Positions 11,293 to 21,569 are shown, numbered from the stretch's first letter. The stretch: 64,000 bases of DNA from Fistulifera solaris (GCA_030295235.1 AP026128.1:310001-374000); one strand, 5' to 3'. The notes: a model not told the origin generated them from the sequence alone. Program-made: numbers and translations.

Positions 11293-12243
11293 TTAGGGCA
11301 CGTCACAATCACCTGCTTCTGCGGACGGTTTCTTCGCTTGACGCAGGAGATCCATGTCTTCCTCGCTCAGTTCAAATGAGAAAAGATCCATGTTTGACAG
11401 TATATGATCTATGTTGTTGCTTTTGGGTATAACGCCACCGATGAAGCTGCCCTCTTGTAATGCTTGTTGCACAATGAACCTCAAGGAAACCTGTGCTCCC
11501 GTGACGTTATACCGCTGGGCTATTTCGCTCACTAATTTTCCCGTAATCAAAGAGTCCTCGGGCTCGTACTGGCAGGGTCCGCACAACGGGCTAAATGACA
11601 TGAAGGTTATGTTGTTCGCGCGACACTTTTCCATGACGCCATCGACATCTCCCGATCCCACATGATATTCCACTTGATTGATGCTGGGCATGACCGTAGC
11701 GATCTCCAGTATATCATCAATATGCTGAGGACAGTAATGACTGATACCGATCGATCGGGCTTTGCCGGTGTAATAGATCTCTTCCAGAGCTCTCCATTCT
11801 TCTTGTCGCCTTTCCTTTGATGCTTTCGTTGCCTCCCAATCGGCCGGAAAATGTGTCATCAAGTGATCGACGTATTCAATGTTGAGTTGAAATAAATTGT
11901 GATGATGCGCCGCCCGTACTTCATCAAAGGTTAAACCACCGGGCACTTTGGTCAAGACGAACAAATCGGATCGATGGCCCGTATAACAATCGTGAATCGC
12001 CCGGCTCACTCCCACCTGGTTTCCGTAGCCGTACGCTGTATCCACAAACGTTAACCCGGCTCGAAAGGCTTTGCACAAGGAATCGTACGCTGTAGTGTCA
12101 TTGTATTGCCACGTTCCGGCTCCGACCAGCGGCATTTTGACCGCATGTCCGTGGACGTCGTAGCCAATCGTTATACGAGGGATTTCGGTGTAGTTGCTGC
12201 TCACGGGAATCACTAAAGCCATGAAAGCGACTAGATATTTCAT
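11293..12243 (-). CDS. Aldo/keto reductase with signal peptide
   Basis: A 316-residue, intron-free aldo/keto reductase. The catalytic tetrad is visible: Asp and Tyr in FVDTAYGYGN, Lys in VLTKVPG, and His in LMTHFPADW. The C-terminal NADP-binding loop reads GGVIPKSNN. The family reduces aldehydes and ketones, usually with NADPH. A hydrophobic leader (MKYLVAFMALVIPVSS) precedes the barrel, so this copy is predicted to enter the secretory pathway, unusual for a family that is mostly cytosolic. A second leader-bearing aldo/keto reductase lies at 43967-45049. The substrate cannot be inferred. The start is the only ATG that gives the leader. Confidence 0.9.
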   Translation of the reverse strand: MKYLVAFMALVIPVSSNYTEIPRITIGYDVHGHAVKMPLVGAGTWQYNDTTAYDSLCKAFRAGLTFVDTAYGYGNQVGVSRAIHDCYTGHRSDLFVLTKVPGGLTFDEVRAAHHHNLFQLNIEYVDHLMTHFPADWEATKASKERRQEEWRALEEIYYTGKARSIGISHYCPQHIDDILEIATVMPSINQVEYHVGSGDVDGVMEKCRANNITFMSFSPLCGPCQYEPEDSLITGKLVSEIAQRYNVTGAQVSLRFIVQQALQEGSFIGGVIPKSNNIDHILSNMDLFSFELSEEDMDLLRQAKKPSAEAGDCDVP

Positions 12244-13013
12244 TTTAAGTAAATAGTTGGCAACTGAAGGTCACGGAAGTCTTTTTTGTTTCTATATTGT
12301 AATAGCAAGAAGATGGCAAAAAATAAAGCAAAAAGAAAAAGGAGTGCATGTCGTGCGAAACGACGATGAAGAAAAAAATTTTTTCTTCATGTTTCATGAA
12401 TGACTTTACTGCAGTCGTGCTAGAGCGTAGAACCAACATTTTTGACCTATAATAAAAAGGGTAAACAATGATCCGCAATGTTTTTTTTTTCATTTCAACA
12501 AATAATGAAGAAGAGAGTAGACTATTCCAAATGTCAATATTTTGATGAATGGAAGTAGCCTCAAAGTAGATTTATGCGGATAGAGAGAAATGACTTCTTA
12601 CCATTGCGGCTGCGAGAGACAAAAGCGAGCGATGGATTGTTTCGACTATCGATTGGTTTCAATGGAGCTGTGGCGAATATCCAACTATACTTTGGACTGC
12701 TGTGAACAATAACCATAGATATTGTAAATCATCGTGAGGAATAGTAGCAACGTAGCGAATTCGTGCCTTATCAACGTCACTGTTGTGAAAAGAAAAGAGC
12801 AAGGAAGACGTTAACTGTCTCATGACTGAAAATCAGTCTTGGCGAAAATCTCTATACATTTTGATACTATAATGAAATTATGAAAAGAATCGGACGTTCT
12901 TCATTGCATTTGTTATTTATAAAAACGTTGAGATTCTTGGTTATAAAATAATATTGATAGATTGCTTCTCTAAGCATCCATTAAAAGATGGCATGAACAG
13001 AACATCAGTTTGC
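12244..13013. other. Intergenic region, AT-rich
   Basis: 770 bp upstream of the aldo/keto reductase and downstream of the secreted-protein gene. It has A- and T-runs near 12370 and 12480 and one copy of the short dispersed palindromic motif at 12821. No gene seen. Confidence 0.4.
12821..12841 (+). repeat. Short dispersed palindromic motif
   Basis: CATGACTGAAAATCAGTC contains the inverted pair GACTG/CAGTC also found at 10766, 34011 (opposite strand) and 49258. It is probably the most conserved core of the repeat family seen at 48.7 kb. Confidence 0.35.
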
Positions 13014-13796
13014 TCATCCACAGACGCGGCAGAACAAACCGCAACGGTCTTCTTGGGCACGAGGGCCGCCGGTGGTGATCAGCGGATCGTAATCGTACAA
13101 GGCGGCACCTCCTTCGACTTCCTTGGGGAAACGAAAGACGAAAAGGGTCTTGCCGTTCTTGGTAACAACCTTGGGATATCCGTCGGGCATGGCGACATTT
13201 TCGCCGTCAATGTTGATCAATTCGGACATGATGACGGAAATACCTCCACCTAGGTCGTCTTCGGTAGGCTGGTCGTCCTTGCCCTTGAGTTCCACACCGA
13301 CATCAATGTGCGTCGCATTCCCGTCGGCGCACGGGTTGCACCAGTTCCAGTCAATGAGCTGGATGGCGAATTTGAAATCGCCTTCCACGACTTCCAAAGT
13401 CTCGTTGGTGCTCGTGGTGATGGTTCCATTCTCCTTGAAGATGTAGGTTTCGACTTTGATGGTACCGGCTTTGTACACGTCGGCGTCAAAGCTCAAGTAA
13501 TCGGCGGTGAGATTGGAGAAGACGACTTCTTGAATGTCCGAGTACGAGAACTGCTGGTTGGCAAACGTCTCGGTACTGTGCTTTTGTAGGGGAGAACCGG
13601 CTTTTCCGACCACGTTGTCGTTCTCATCGAGCTCGTACAAGTAATCCATGGTCATGGTGACACGGTCCGGATCACTCTTGCCGAGAGCGGCATCGTAAAT
13701 CATAATCTTACCACTCTGGCCGAGAACATCGACTTCAATTTCGGCGCTCGCGAACGCGGCCATGAGTGTGGAGAGGAAAGCGGAGCGAAAAAACAT
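13014..13796 (-). CDS. Secreted protein of unknown function
   Basis: A 260-residue intron-free protein with a clear signal peptide (MFFRSAFLSTLMAAFASA) and a mature part rich in acidic residues and beta-strand-like segments. Three N-glycosylation sequons are visible (NLT, NGT, NAT). Cysteines cluster in WNWCNPC and at the extreme C-terminus (CGLFCRVCG). I recognise no domain. The codons lean towards GC-ending forms, as is common in highly expressed genes. A cell-wall or extracellular role is possible but only a guess. The lack of a transmembrane segment argues for a soluble lumenal or secreted product. Confidence 0.75.
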   Translation of the reverse strand: MFFRSAFLSTLMAAFASAEIEVDVLGQSGKIMIYDAALGKSDPDRVTMTMDYLYELDENDNVVGKAGSPLQKHSTETFANQQFSYSDIQEVVFSNLTADYLSFDADVYKAGTIKVETYIFKENGTITTSTNETLEVVEGDFKFAIQLIDWNWCNPCADGNATHIDVGVELKGKDDQPTEDDLGGGISVIMSELINIDGENVAMPDGYPKVVTKNGKTLFVFRFPKEVEGGAALYDYDPLITTGGPRAQEDRCGLFCRVCG

Positions 13797-14250
13797 GGTT
13801 GATGTTGTGATTGCTGTTGTTTTGCGTTTCGCGCTTGTGGATGCTTATTTTATTGCGGGCTTATGAATTTATGACGACTATGCGGTTCGCAATCTTATGA
13901 GTGAATTGGTGTTGCGTAATTGGCACGTGGCCTTTGATCACGCTTCAAAGAATGGCCGTCAAAATGAAAGTCTTTTGCGAACTTGTCAAGACGTAAGTAT
14001 CTTGCGGGCAATAATGAGGAACACTTTTTCAAAATAAATGCAAAAAAGGGATTTTACTGAAACACGACACACAAAGTTTCAACGGAATATATGACATATT
14101 CGATTGTACATGACAAAGGAGAGGGCATAAATTCGGATTTCCGACTCCTTTTCGATAATAACGCCCCGAGATTTATGCTCAGTTAGACGGAGTACACAAA
14201 ACGTCATGACTTCAATCTCCACCATCGAAATCCAAAAAATTACTATCAGA
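13797..14250. other. Intergenic region
   Basis: 454 bp between two minus-strand genes: the promoter of the secreted protein and the 3' region of the transglutaminase-like gene. I see no feature. Confidence 0.4.
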
Positions 14251-15269
14251 TCAGAGTACTAATTGCGCGCACTGGCCGCATGTCTGTTGGTAATAAGCCG
14301 TGCGATTCTCGGCTGGAATAGCCTCATTCCCCTGTTCCCATGCCAAAGGGAAAAAAGTCCCATTGATGGCGCCTTCCAATCGAGCCGCAAACGCTTGGGT
14401 CCCATTCCATCGGCTGGCGTGACAGAACCACCGCTCACAAGGATCCCGTTCGATCCGATCGGCGTCTTCGTCGTCGGAGGCCGTTGGTTCTAAAAATGCC
14501 ATCCATCGTGCCAGACTTCAATCCAGTTGTGATTGCCATGTTCTGGAACGTTATTCCACGCGGCAGTCCCGGCCACGCGAGCGGGAACACCCACCGCCCG
14601 CAAAGCACTCGCGAATAGAATGGATAATCCCGTGCAACTGCCGTATCCATAGACCAAAACGGACATGGGATCAAAGATCAGTGGCGTCGATCCGGCCACA
14701 AAGGTAATGGAAGATGTTCCCGGGGCCGCCAATCGTTGCCACATGTACGTGTTCAGAATAAAAACGGCTTGTGTCAAAGAAGTAGTCTCCTCTTGAATGA
14801 GTGACGAGAGTTTTTGAAACAAATAAGGTCGCCAGTTACTCCGTGCTTCATTGAGATGCAAATAATTCAGGACGTATTCTTCCCATATTTCCCGGGGCAA
14901 TTCATCGGTGTAACGAAACAAGACTTTGGCTTGTAACGCGTATTCAATCGTCGGTCCAACCAATCCATCCGCGAGACCGTCCACCGCATTCGAATCGTTG
15001 GAAGTAAAACCCATGGTTTCACGAAACGGCCGATCGAACGTAAGAATGTGTTCTTCCAAATAGTCGTACGCATCCCGTCGAGCATGTTCAATCGTTTGCC
15101 ATTCGCAATATTCTTGTTGTTGTTGTAAATGACGTTCTTGGCGGGTCATCGTGACAGGACGTGGCCAAGCCACGTGAGTGGAATTGCTGCGGCAGCCGAC
15201 GATCGCCGGCACGAGCGGAGCGACTAAGAAAATGATAAATTGCGACACAAGTCCGAGTCGAATTATCAT
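14251..15269 (-). CDS. Secreted transglutaminase-like (papain-fold) protein
   Basis: About 340 residues with an N-terminal hydrophobic leader (LVSQFIIFLVAPLVPAIVG) and a C-terminal transglutaminase-like domain. The catalytic Cys is in GYGSCTGLS, the His in NHNWIEVW, and the Asp probably in LEPTASDDED. The order and spacing fit the Cys-His-Asp triad of the transglutaminase/PNGase superfamily, whose members act as proteases, amidases or crosslinkers. The frame breaks at the A5 run 14492-14496 (T5 in the gene), right after GWHF. One extra T gives GWHFLEP, the usual continuation, so this is probably a sequence error. Several cysteines in the tail (CERWFC, CGQC) suggest disulfides in an extracellular protein. 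Confidence 0.8.
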
Positions 15270-15770
15270 TGCTCTTTTTATAAAAGGAAGCGAGTTCCTT
15301 GATGCTTTCGTCGTAATTCCTATGGATCGTTGATTGCGTTTCTTTGGTGTCCGTTTTTCTTCGCATGGTCGACCATTTTCGTTTTTGTTGTTCTGTTTTT
15401 TGAATGAGGCGCGGCAAAAACTGCGTACATTACAACCTATGGTGTATGAATGATGACGTCATAGTGTTGTCCGAGCGGTTCGATCACAAGACTGGATGCA
15501 GCGGCGCGCCAAAAAGAGACATTTTCGCACGGCGATGACGCGACGAGTGACCCGCACGCATTGCCTTCCAATCGAGCCTCGCATATGCGGGAAAACTATA
15601 GTATCCTGAAACACCACAATCTTCTTCTTTTCCTTTATCATTACTTACTAACGCTCTGAAGAGACGGATTCAACGTCGATGATGAGCTCTCCGACGCCAA
15701 AAAACGCGACCTGCCGACCACCACACTGTCGTCGTCCAGCAAAAGCCCAAAACACCCACATTGCAGAGCA
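15270..15770. other. Divergent intergenic region
   Basis: 501 bp between the divergent starts of the transglutaminase-like and SNARE-ankyrin genes, containing the E2F-like site listed separately. No other gene or RNA seen. Confidence 0.4.
15503..15513 (-). promoter_or_regulatory. E2F-like site (TTTGGCGC)
   Basis: The complement reads TTTGGCGCGCC, an exact match to the E2F/DP consensus TTTSSCGC inside a GGCGCGCC palindrome. It lies about 260 bp before the SNARE-ankyrin start and about 235 bp before the transglutaminase start. A similar palindrome is at 9194. Regulatory use is only inferred. Confidence 0.3.
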
Positions 15771-17615
15771 ATGTCATTGACTCTACAAGGGTTGTTACAC
15801 GCCATGGAGACAAACAGGGAAGGAACGGACGCTGCCTTGGCGTTCCGTGTCGAAAGATGTCAATCGTTGTGGAATCAAGTTGCCGACGAATTGCTGCAGG
15901 TCGATCCAGAGCGGCATCAATCGTTGCACCAACGCGTCCAAAACGTCTGTCAGGACAGTCAGCCACCTTCCATTCCTCCGACCATTCAACGAATCTTTTT
16001 GGACTCATCAAGCAACACTACTCCGGCGATGGAAAGTGAACCGAACGATGGGAACGATGATAGTCAAGAGAACGACATTTTGGAGCCGCCAACCCGACCT
16101 TTCGTCGTCAATGTGGCCGAAATGCAAAAACAACAACAGGAACAAATGCAAGAAGCTGTCTCGCAAATGGCGTCGCAACTCAAACGAGAAACGGCCCGCA
16201 TCCATTCGACGTTGCAACAACAGACCGATCAACTGGACGAAATGGAAGATCTGGTGACCGAAAATGCCACGAAAGTCACGGATTTGACGAAAAATGTCCA
16301 AGAGCATGTTGCGAAAGGATGGAGAAAAACAATGGGGACATGGACCTTGTTGTTCACCGTGGCGGGAGCGTTTCTGTTCTGTATGGTGACGATATCCATG
16401 GTACCCAAACGAGAAGGGACGTGTTTGTTCTTTTGTGCGAAAACAGAGGATCAGTATTGTCGGATCTTACCGGGAGGACGTCAGGAATGTATACCGGTCG
16501 CGGAAATGAATGTTGGAAAACAACAAGCCAGCGAATCTTCGCTGGATGGTGAGTGCATGGAAAATCATAAGGAAACAAATCAGCGAGACGCACGATCGGC
16601 TGTCAATGTATTCGCCGAAGAGGCGGCCATCGATGAGATTGATCCAAATATTCCTTTTTACAATGGTCGACCCTTTTCGGGGAAAGAAATACGTAAAGCT
16701 GCCGCGAGTGGTGATTTGCGAGCCTTGTCGGCCATGTTAGAGATGAAGCCAGAATTCATAGATGCACAAGATTCGAATGGATGGTCGGCTTTGCATCTGG
16801 CGGCTCGATCCGGTCATGAAGAGGTTGTTCTGTACTTGTTAGAGCATGGATGTAATGCGGCATTGGAAACCAGCAACGGACGCAGTGCACTCGATATTGT
16901 CTACGGGAAGCATGGAGCGGATCATCCCGTAGCCAAATTGCTCGAGGAAGTGTTCGAAAGTCGTTCCACTCCTCCGCGGGAAACAGGCAAACAGCCACCA
17001 GCGGGGGACGACATTCGGAGCGCGGCCCAGACTGGAAATTTATCGCAACTGATGGAAATGCTCTTGGCTGCCCCCGATCTCATCGATGCACCAGATGATA
17101 ACGGCTGGGCGGCAATTCATCTTGCGGCGCGCGCGGGTCATATACCCGTCATTCAGTATTTGATCGAAGCAGGATGCCAAACACAAATCAAAACGAAGAG
17201 CGGTGAATCTGCACTATCGATCGCTCTTCGAGCGCTGGGCAGTGATCATGCTGTTGTGCACCTGCTAGCGGCACGTCCGGACGCCGAACCAATGGTCCAG
17301 GGACGAATTTTTACCGAGCATGATGTTCGTCTCGCTGCGCAGCAAGGGAATTTAGAGTTATTGAAAGAGATGGGTGCTATCAAGCGAGAATGGCTAGAAA
17401 GTCAAGATGAAAATAAATGGGCCGCAATTCATCAGGCAGCCCGCAGTGGGCACATGAAGGTTGTTGAGTATCTCCTTCAACAAAGATGTGATCCAAACAC
17501 GCTAACGAAAAGTGGCAGCACGGCGTTGGATATTGCTAGAAATCGTCATGGAGACGATCATCCTGTCGTCACCTTACTTATGGAGAGCCAACGATCCCAA
17601 CATACGGAATTGTGA
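15771..17615 (+). CDS. Use1-like SNARE with C-terminal ankyrin repeats
   Basis: 614 residues in one uninterrupted frame. Residues 1-65 form a helical N-domain. Residues 110-182 are a heptad-rich coiled coil that lines up with the Qc-SNARE motif of Use1, including the block ending VQEHVAKGW before the membrane (human USE1 has RLEQHTQKSVNW). Residues 190-211 are a single membrane span. Use1 acts in Golgi-to-ER retrograde fusion. In the family the chain ends just after the span; here about 400 residues follow, so they would lie in the ER lumen. They hold a Cys-rich linker (216-262) and three long ankyrin modules (about 303-605), each with a WSALHLAARSGH-type helix and an acidic DDHPV-type end. 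No targeting peptide is visible at the N-terminus. The alternative is a plain tail-anchored ankyrin protein with an unrelated coiled coil. Confidence 0.75.
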   Translation: MSLTLQGLLHAMETNREGTDAALAFRVERCQSLWNQVADELLQVDPERHQSLHQRVQNVCQDSQPPSIPPTIQRIFLDSSSNTTPAMESEPNDGNDDSQENDILEPPTRPFVVNVAEMQKQQQEQMQEAVSQMASQLKRETARIHSTLQQQTDQLDEMEDLVTENATKVTDLTKNVQEHVAKGWRKTMGTWTLLFTVAGAFLFCMVTISMVPKREGTCLFFCAKTEDQYCRILPGGRQECIPVAEMNVGKQQASESSLDGECMENHKETNQRDARSAVNVFAEEAAIDEIDPNIPFYNGRPFSGKEIRKAAASGDLRALSAMLEMKPEFIDAQDSNGWSALHLAARSGHEEVVLYLLEHGCNAALETSNGRSALDIVYGKHGADHPVAKLLEEVFESRSTPPRETGKQPPAGDDIRSAAQTGNLSQLMEMLLAAPDLIDAPDDNGWAAIHLAARAGHIPVIQYLIEAGCQTQIKTKSGESALSIALRALGSDHAVVHLLAARPDAEPMVQGRIFTEHDVRLAAQQGNLELLKEMGAIKREWLESQDENKWAAIHQAARSGHMKVVEYLLQQRCDPNTLTKSGSTALDIARNRHGDDHPVVTLLMESQRSQHTEL

Positions 17616-17735
17616 ATGCAGTTTGTGATTAAGAGTTAATGTGACATATTAATAAACGGAACGGATATCAAGGGACAAGGTACTTGCAATTTCCGGCACT
17701 ACAAAAATAATACTCGTTGTTCATTTCCCAACGCG

Positions 17736-18224
17736 CTACGCGGTGGACAATGTTGTCACTTTGCGTTGTTCCGCGTTCCATCGGCGTCCCCCAACAACTT
17801 TGCCGGCGAGTAGCTTTTGCGCCACATTACACCGCAGGATTAAAATGTTGCCGTCGAGTTTATTGGGATGCAATAGTGTGTCCGCATTCTTTCTCCATAC
17901 GACCCAACGTCGACACGCCGGATGTCCGGGGGGTCCCGATCGAGCTCGATCTTGACCTTTCGTTTCTTTGTAGGCACATTTGAGGCAGCACGGTGGCTGT
18001 GCGTATCCCAACCGCGCAAAGAAGCACATTTCGACAAAAAGTTCCTGGAGTTGCTGTTCGTCAAAATCAACATCGCCATTCCATAAATCTTCTGGTTCCA
18101 GGATGCCATGTGACTTGTCACCGGCTCTAGCCGTATTCTTTGTTTCTTCATCTGAAAACTCGATTGGTAGCGTTTCGATTTGGTTGCTTCCCCAACTGAC
18201 ACGGCCTTTTTTTCGTCCACTCAT
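17736..18224 (-). CDS. Conserved protein with Cys motifs, function unknown
   Basis: 162 residues, no intron. The N-terminus is basic (MSGRKKGRV). The core has MCFFARLGYAQPPCCLKCAY and later WVVWRKNADTLLHPNKLDGN, with four cysteines and a further Cys in a CRRW motif that could bind a metal. I recognise this layout as a conserved stramenopile protein but know no function. The start is the first ATG. It lies only 46 bp upstream of the end of the next minus-strand gene. No signal peptide or membrane span is visible. Confidence 0.65.
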   Translation of the reverse strand: MSGRKKGRVSWGSNQIETLPIEFSDEETKNTARAGDKSHGILEPEDLWNGDVDFDEQQLQELFVEMCFFARLGYAQPPCCLKCAYKETKGQDRARSGPPGHPACRRWVVWRKNADTLLHPNKLDGNILILRCNVAQKLLAGKVVGGRRWNAEQRKVTTLSTA

Positions 18225-18270
18225 GGTTGTTGTTTCGGCCGTGATTTCGCGATCGAATACTTTCCTTGTC

Positions 18271-18985
18271 TTACTGCGCTGGGTAAGGTCGTCCAGATAC
18301 GTACTGATTCTTTCTACGTAAAAAGTCGGATCTGTATCGTTTCAGAAGCTGTTGATAATGTTGGTAATCTTGTTGAGTTAGACGTCTTTGTTTTCGAAAA
18401 TCGTCCAGTCGCTGAAATAAGGCTAATACTTTCTGTTGATGCAGTAAACGGGGGTCTTCCTTCCAATTGGGTCGACTGGTGGTTGGTGTTTCGACGTGAA
18501 TGGGATCGCTTTGCTGATCTCCTGTGCCTTCCACCGGGTAATTTGCTTTTTTGAATGGAGGCCGACTTTACTGACTTGGAAGAAAACGACCTGGCAGTTG
18601 GTAGACGATAGATTGTTGATTTCGGCGTTCCTTCGGTGTATGAATGATCGGATGAACTGTTGTCACTGTCAAAACTGGATAGAACGTAAAGGTCCGATAT
18701 ATCCGAATAACTCTGGGCTGATTCTTCCGAATCAAAGGAAGATGCTAAAGTGCTGCTGTCTTGGATGACGAGTTCAAATCCGTCGGGACTTGGACGATGC
18801 ACAAAGGATTTATGGCGCACTTCCTTTGGCTCTTCTTTCGATGCCGCTTCTTCTTCAAGACTTTCCTCGACTTCTTGCAATCTCCGCTCTTTTCTCCTGA
18901 ACGGAACAATTATTCTTTTTACCAATGAACGACCTTCATGGACATCAAACGAGGGATGATGATTATTGCGGGTTTTCCAGATCAT
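18271..18985 (-). CDS. Ser-rich, charged protein of unknown function
   Basis: About 238 residues. The first part is Ser/Asp-rich (SSFDSDNSSSDHSYTEG) after a basic and then acidic helix. The C-terminal third is a predicted coiled coil (HQQKVLALFQRLDDF, then QQLLKRYRSDFL). The frame breaks at the T6 run 18547-18552 (A6 in the gene): the upstream frame runs on to a later stop, while the coiled-coil frame is open from the break to a stop at 18271. I treat the two as one gene because the coiled-coil frame lacks a plausible start of its own. No known domain. The join is less certain than in the conserved genes. Confidence 0.5.
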
Positions 18986-19650
18986 GTCGTTCCTTTTTTT
19001 TCAAACGGTCAATGCGAGCAAGGACAACCTTTCTCCATTTCCGTTGGCGATGCTGAAATACGAGATGGTAGCTTTCTATATAAGCTTTCTACAAGAATGT
19101 ATACTTTCCAAGAAAAATTTCAAATTTTCTATAGATGAATTTGAACGGACAATTTTCACGTTTCGCTAATATGGGTCAAAAGACCGTTCAATCTTGTGAA
19201 CGGATTTCATTTTCATACAAATGTGATCCGAATAGGGAAGTGGTTCGCATAATACTCGAATACATAGGCCCTTCCATCGTCGCTCTTCCATCGCGAACAG
19301 CGATGTTCGTCTAAGTGTCTTTCAGTATTAGGAACGACTTCTTGGTGGGAGAATGGAATGGTTTTTCAAAAGGGCACACCCGACGGCGTCCCCATCATTT
19401 GGAAACAGCTTCAACAGAAGAAAGGCAACAAACACCGTCAACATGATTGTTGCCTCGCAGAAATCGCCTATGAAAGCTTCTCCAGTGCGGCTGGATGATG
19501 GAAAAGCATTCACGTTCGATGGAGGACACAATGCCGGAGGCTTTCCTCTGTCGGCCGAGTCGGATGTACGTATATAAGTTTGTTTACGAAAAGCAGGTCA
19601 CTCAAGTTCATCAATCTAATGTTCTGTATTCTTTCATCAAGGACTCGAAA
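18986..19650. other. Divergent intergenic region
   Basis: About 660 bp between divergent genes. The frame of the next gene is open further upstream, to an ATG at 19495, but that stretch looks non-coding and includes promoter-like AT-rich sequence near 19565. No other feature seen. Confidence 0.35.
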
Positions 19651-21399
19651 ATGGACAAGCGTCAGGTTGACGTCGGTCCCAATCTATCCGACAATTTGAG
19701 CGGTCTTTCGGCGGAAGAGAGAGAAGGCAGGTGGGTCGAAGATTGGGATCGCCAACAGGAACGAGACGCTCCTCCTCCCATTGCTCCAGCGGCCAGTGAT
19801 GCTTTGGAGAAAATTCGGGAAATGCGTCAAATTTTGGAGGCCGATCCGACGGTGAAAGAATCCTTGTCCAAGACGGAGAGTAGTATGACGCTATCGAAGA
19901 ATGACTCCTCCAATCCGGAGCTGTATCCGTATGTCTTTCGCAAAACATCGAGCAACGCTTTAGATGCCTTGCGCGCGGTACGAATGCAACTGGAAGCGAA
20001 CAAAGATGTCGCCAAGGCCGTCTCCGAAACTATGCATGGGACGTCTCCTCGGAAGGGTTTACCCCTCGTTCTCCTGCCAAACATTCGGCAGACCGCTCCT
20101 TTCCAAAAAGTAACGGCACTGATGTCTTGCAATCTTTACCGGAATCTTTGCCTGAATCGGCGCGTGACAAGGAGCATGACCAAGATGGTGAGGAAGAGGA
20201 GATTGCGGACGATCGAAGTGTTGCATCTCTGGTGGGTCCACCGCCACCTCCTCCGCCCATTGAACGTTCCGAAGGAAGCGTTCTCAAGGAAAAGCAGTCT
20301 GGTGCGCGTTCCGACTGAGCCCATGTCGCCATGTGCGGGTGGAAGTACTATTCGTGACGAGGAAAGGATCGCGAGTCCGCGTAATGTCGAAGAGCAAGGC
20401 ACTCTTGACCCTGAATTTGATGTATGCCCTCGGTCGAGTAAGCCAGGAAGAGGAAGACTATCGATTAAACGGATGTTCAAAAAGGGTGCGGCGAAACCGG
20501 AACCAGAGGCGCGGTTGTTATCTCCGGATCCTACTCCCAGTGAAGAGGGCAATCATCAACAATTGAACGCGGCGGACGACGAAGATCTTCAAGATCCATG
20601 TGTAGAGGTTGTTCTGAAAGGATATGTCGCTCCGGAAGAGATTGAAGAAACCAGCCATTCGAAAATCCGTCGCCGCGGCGTCAAAAGTCTTTTCAAGAAG
20701 TTGGGAAGGAAAAACAGGGCTGAAGCGCCTGACCCGAGTCCTGAGACGGTCAGTACAGAAGAAGAACCTACGAGTAGTGAAGTGGACAACGGAGAAAGTT
20801 CCCAGCGCCTTTTCTCGTCAGATTCTTTTATTAATGAGGGAGCGGTGAACATGGACAATCATAGGGTAGATGCTGTAGATGATGACGACTCTGTTGGACC
20901 AGCTCCTTATGGCGAATCCTCTGGTGTTGTGCATTGCAACAAGGTTGTAGAAGCCGACGAAGATCCTTTCCAAGAAATCATCAACAGACACAGGCCGACA
21001 TTTGCCCCTGCCGACCCGGAAACGATTGACACCTTCGACATTGTTAATGACCTGGATTTTGAATCTCGTAGGCTGGACATTGATGTTAGAGAAATCGAAC
21101 GTAAGATGAAGCAAAAACGTGCCACTGATGCGTCAAGTTCATCTTCGCGGGTTCCTGTGGCGTTGGCCGGAACAGCAGGTAAGAAAGTTGGGCATATGTC
21201 AGGTACAGCCAGTGTGAAATCATCTCGAACGACCAAGAACAGAACTAGCAAAAACCGTTCTACTCCCAACATGAAGCCGAAAAAGCCTGCGATCTACTAT
21301 AGCGGTAAACTTGCAGGAAATGCAGGAGCGACACAGAGAGGAGACCGAGGAAAGTATAGAGATGACAACATGTCGTTCACACGATGGCCTCAAGAATAA
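19651..21399 (+). CDS. Low-complexity acidic/proline-rich protein, function unknown
   Basis: About 580 residues of mostly disordered sequence. Two similar segments near the N-terminus (SDALEKIREMRQILEADPTV and SNALDALRAVRMQLEANKDV) form a short helical repeat. A polyproline run follows an acidic block (about 20190-20260), and paired basic motifs recur (RLSIKRMFKKG and GVKSLFKKLGRK). Between about 20040 and 20312 the natural frame is shifted: one extra G at the G3 run 20038-20040 and one base fewer near 20311 give a consistent Ser/Glu-rich segment with PPPPPPP, whereas the unshifted reading is atypical. I chose ATG 19651 (MDKRQVDVGPNL) over the in-frame ATG at 19495. No family recognised. Confidence 0.6.
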   Translation: MDKRQVDVGPNLSDNLSGLSAEEREGRWVEDWDRQQERDAPPPIAPAASDALEKIREMRQILEADPTVKESLSKTESSMTLSKNDSSNPELYPYVFRKTSSNALDALRAVRMQLEANKDVAKAVSETMHGTSPRKGLPLVLLPNIRQTAPFQKVTALMSCNLYRNLCLNRRVTRSMTKMVRKRRLRTIEVLHLWWVHRHLLRPLNVPKEAFSRKSSLVRVPTEPMSPCAGGSTIRDEERIASPRNVEEQGTLDPEFDVCPRSSKPGRGRLSIKRMFKKGAAKPEPEARLLSPDPTPSEEGNHQQLNAADDEDLQDPCVEVVLKGYVAPEEIEETSHSKIRRRGVKSLFKKLGRKNRAEAPDPSPETVSTEEEPTSSEVDNGESSQRLFSSDSFINEGAVNMDNHRVDAVDDDDSVGPAPYGESSGVVHCNKVVEADEDPFQEIINRHRPTFAPADPETIDTFDIVNDLDFESRRLDIDVREIERKMKQKRATDASSSSSRVPVALAGTAGKKVGHMSGTASVKSSRTTKNRTSKNRSTPNMKPKKPAIYYSGKLAGNAGATQRGDRGKYRDDNMSFTRWPQE

Positions 21400-21569
21400 G
21401 CCCAAATACTCGACCTATGAACAAAAGCGAAATACCATGCATAGTCCTTACCTTCCCTATAGGGTGCAATAACTTCCTTCACAGATGAATAACTGGTCCT
21501 TAGTAAAATCAAATCAGTTAAACTATCACAATGTTACGTTGAGCATCAATGTATCTACTCCCTAAACAT

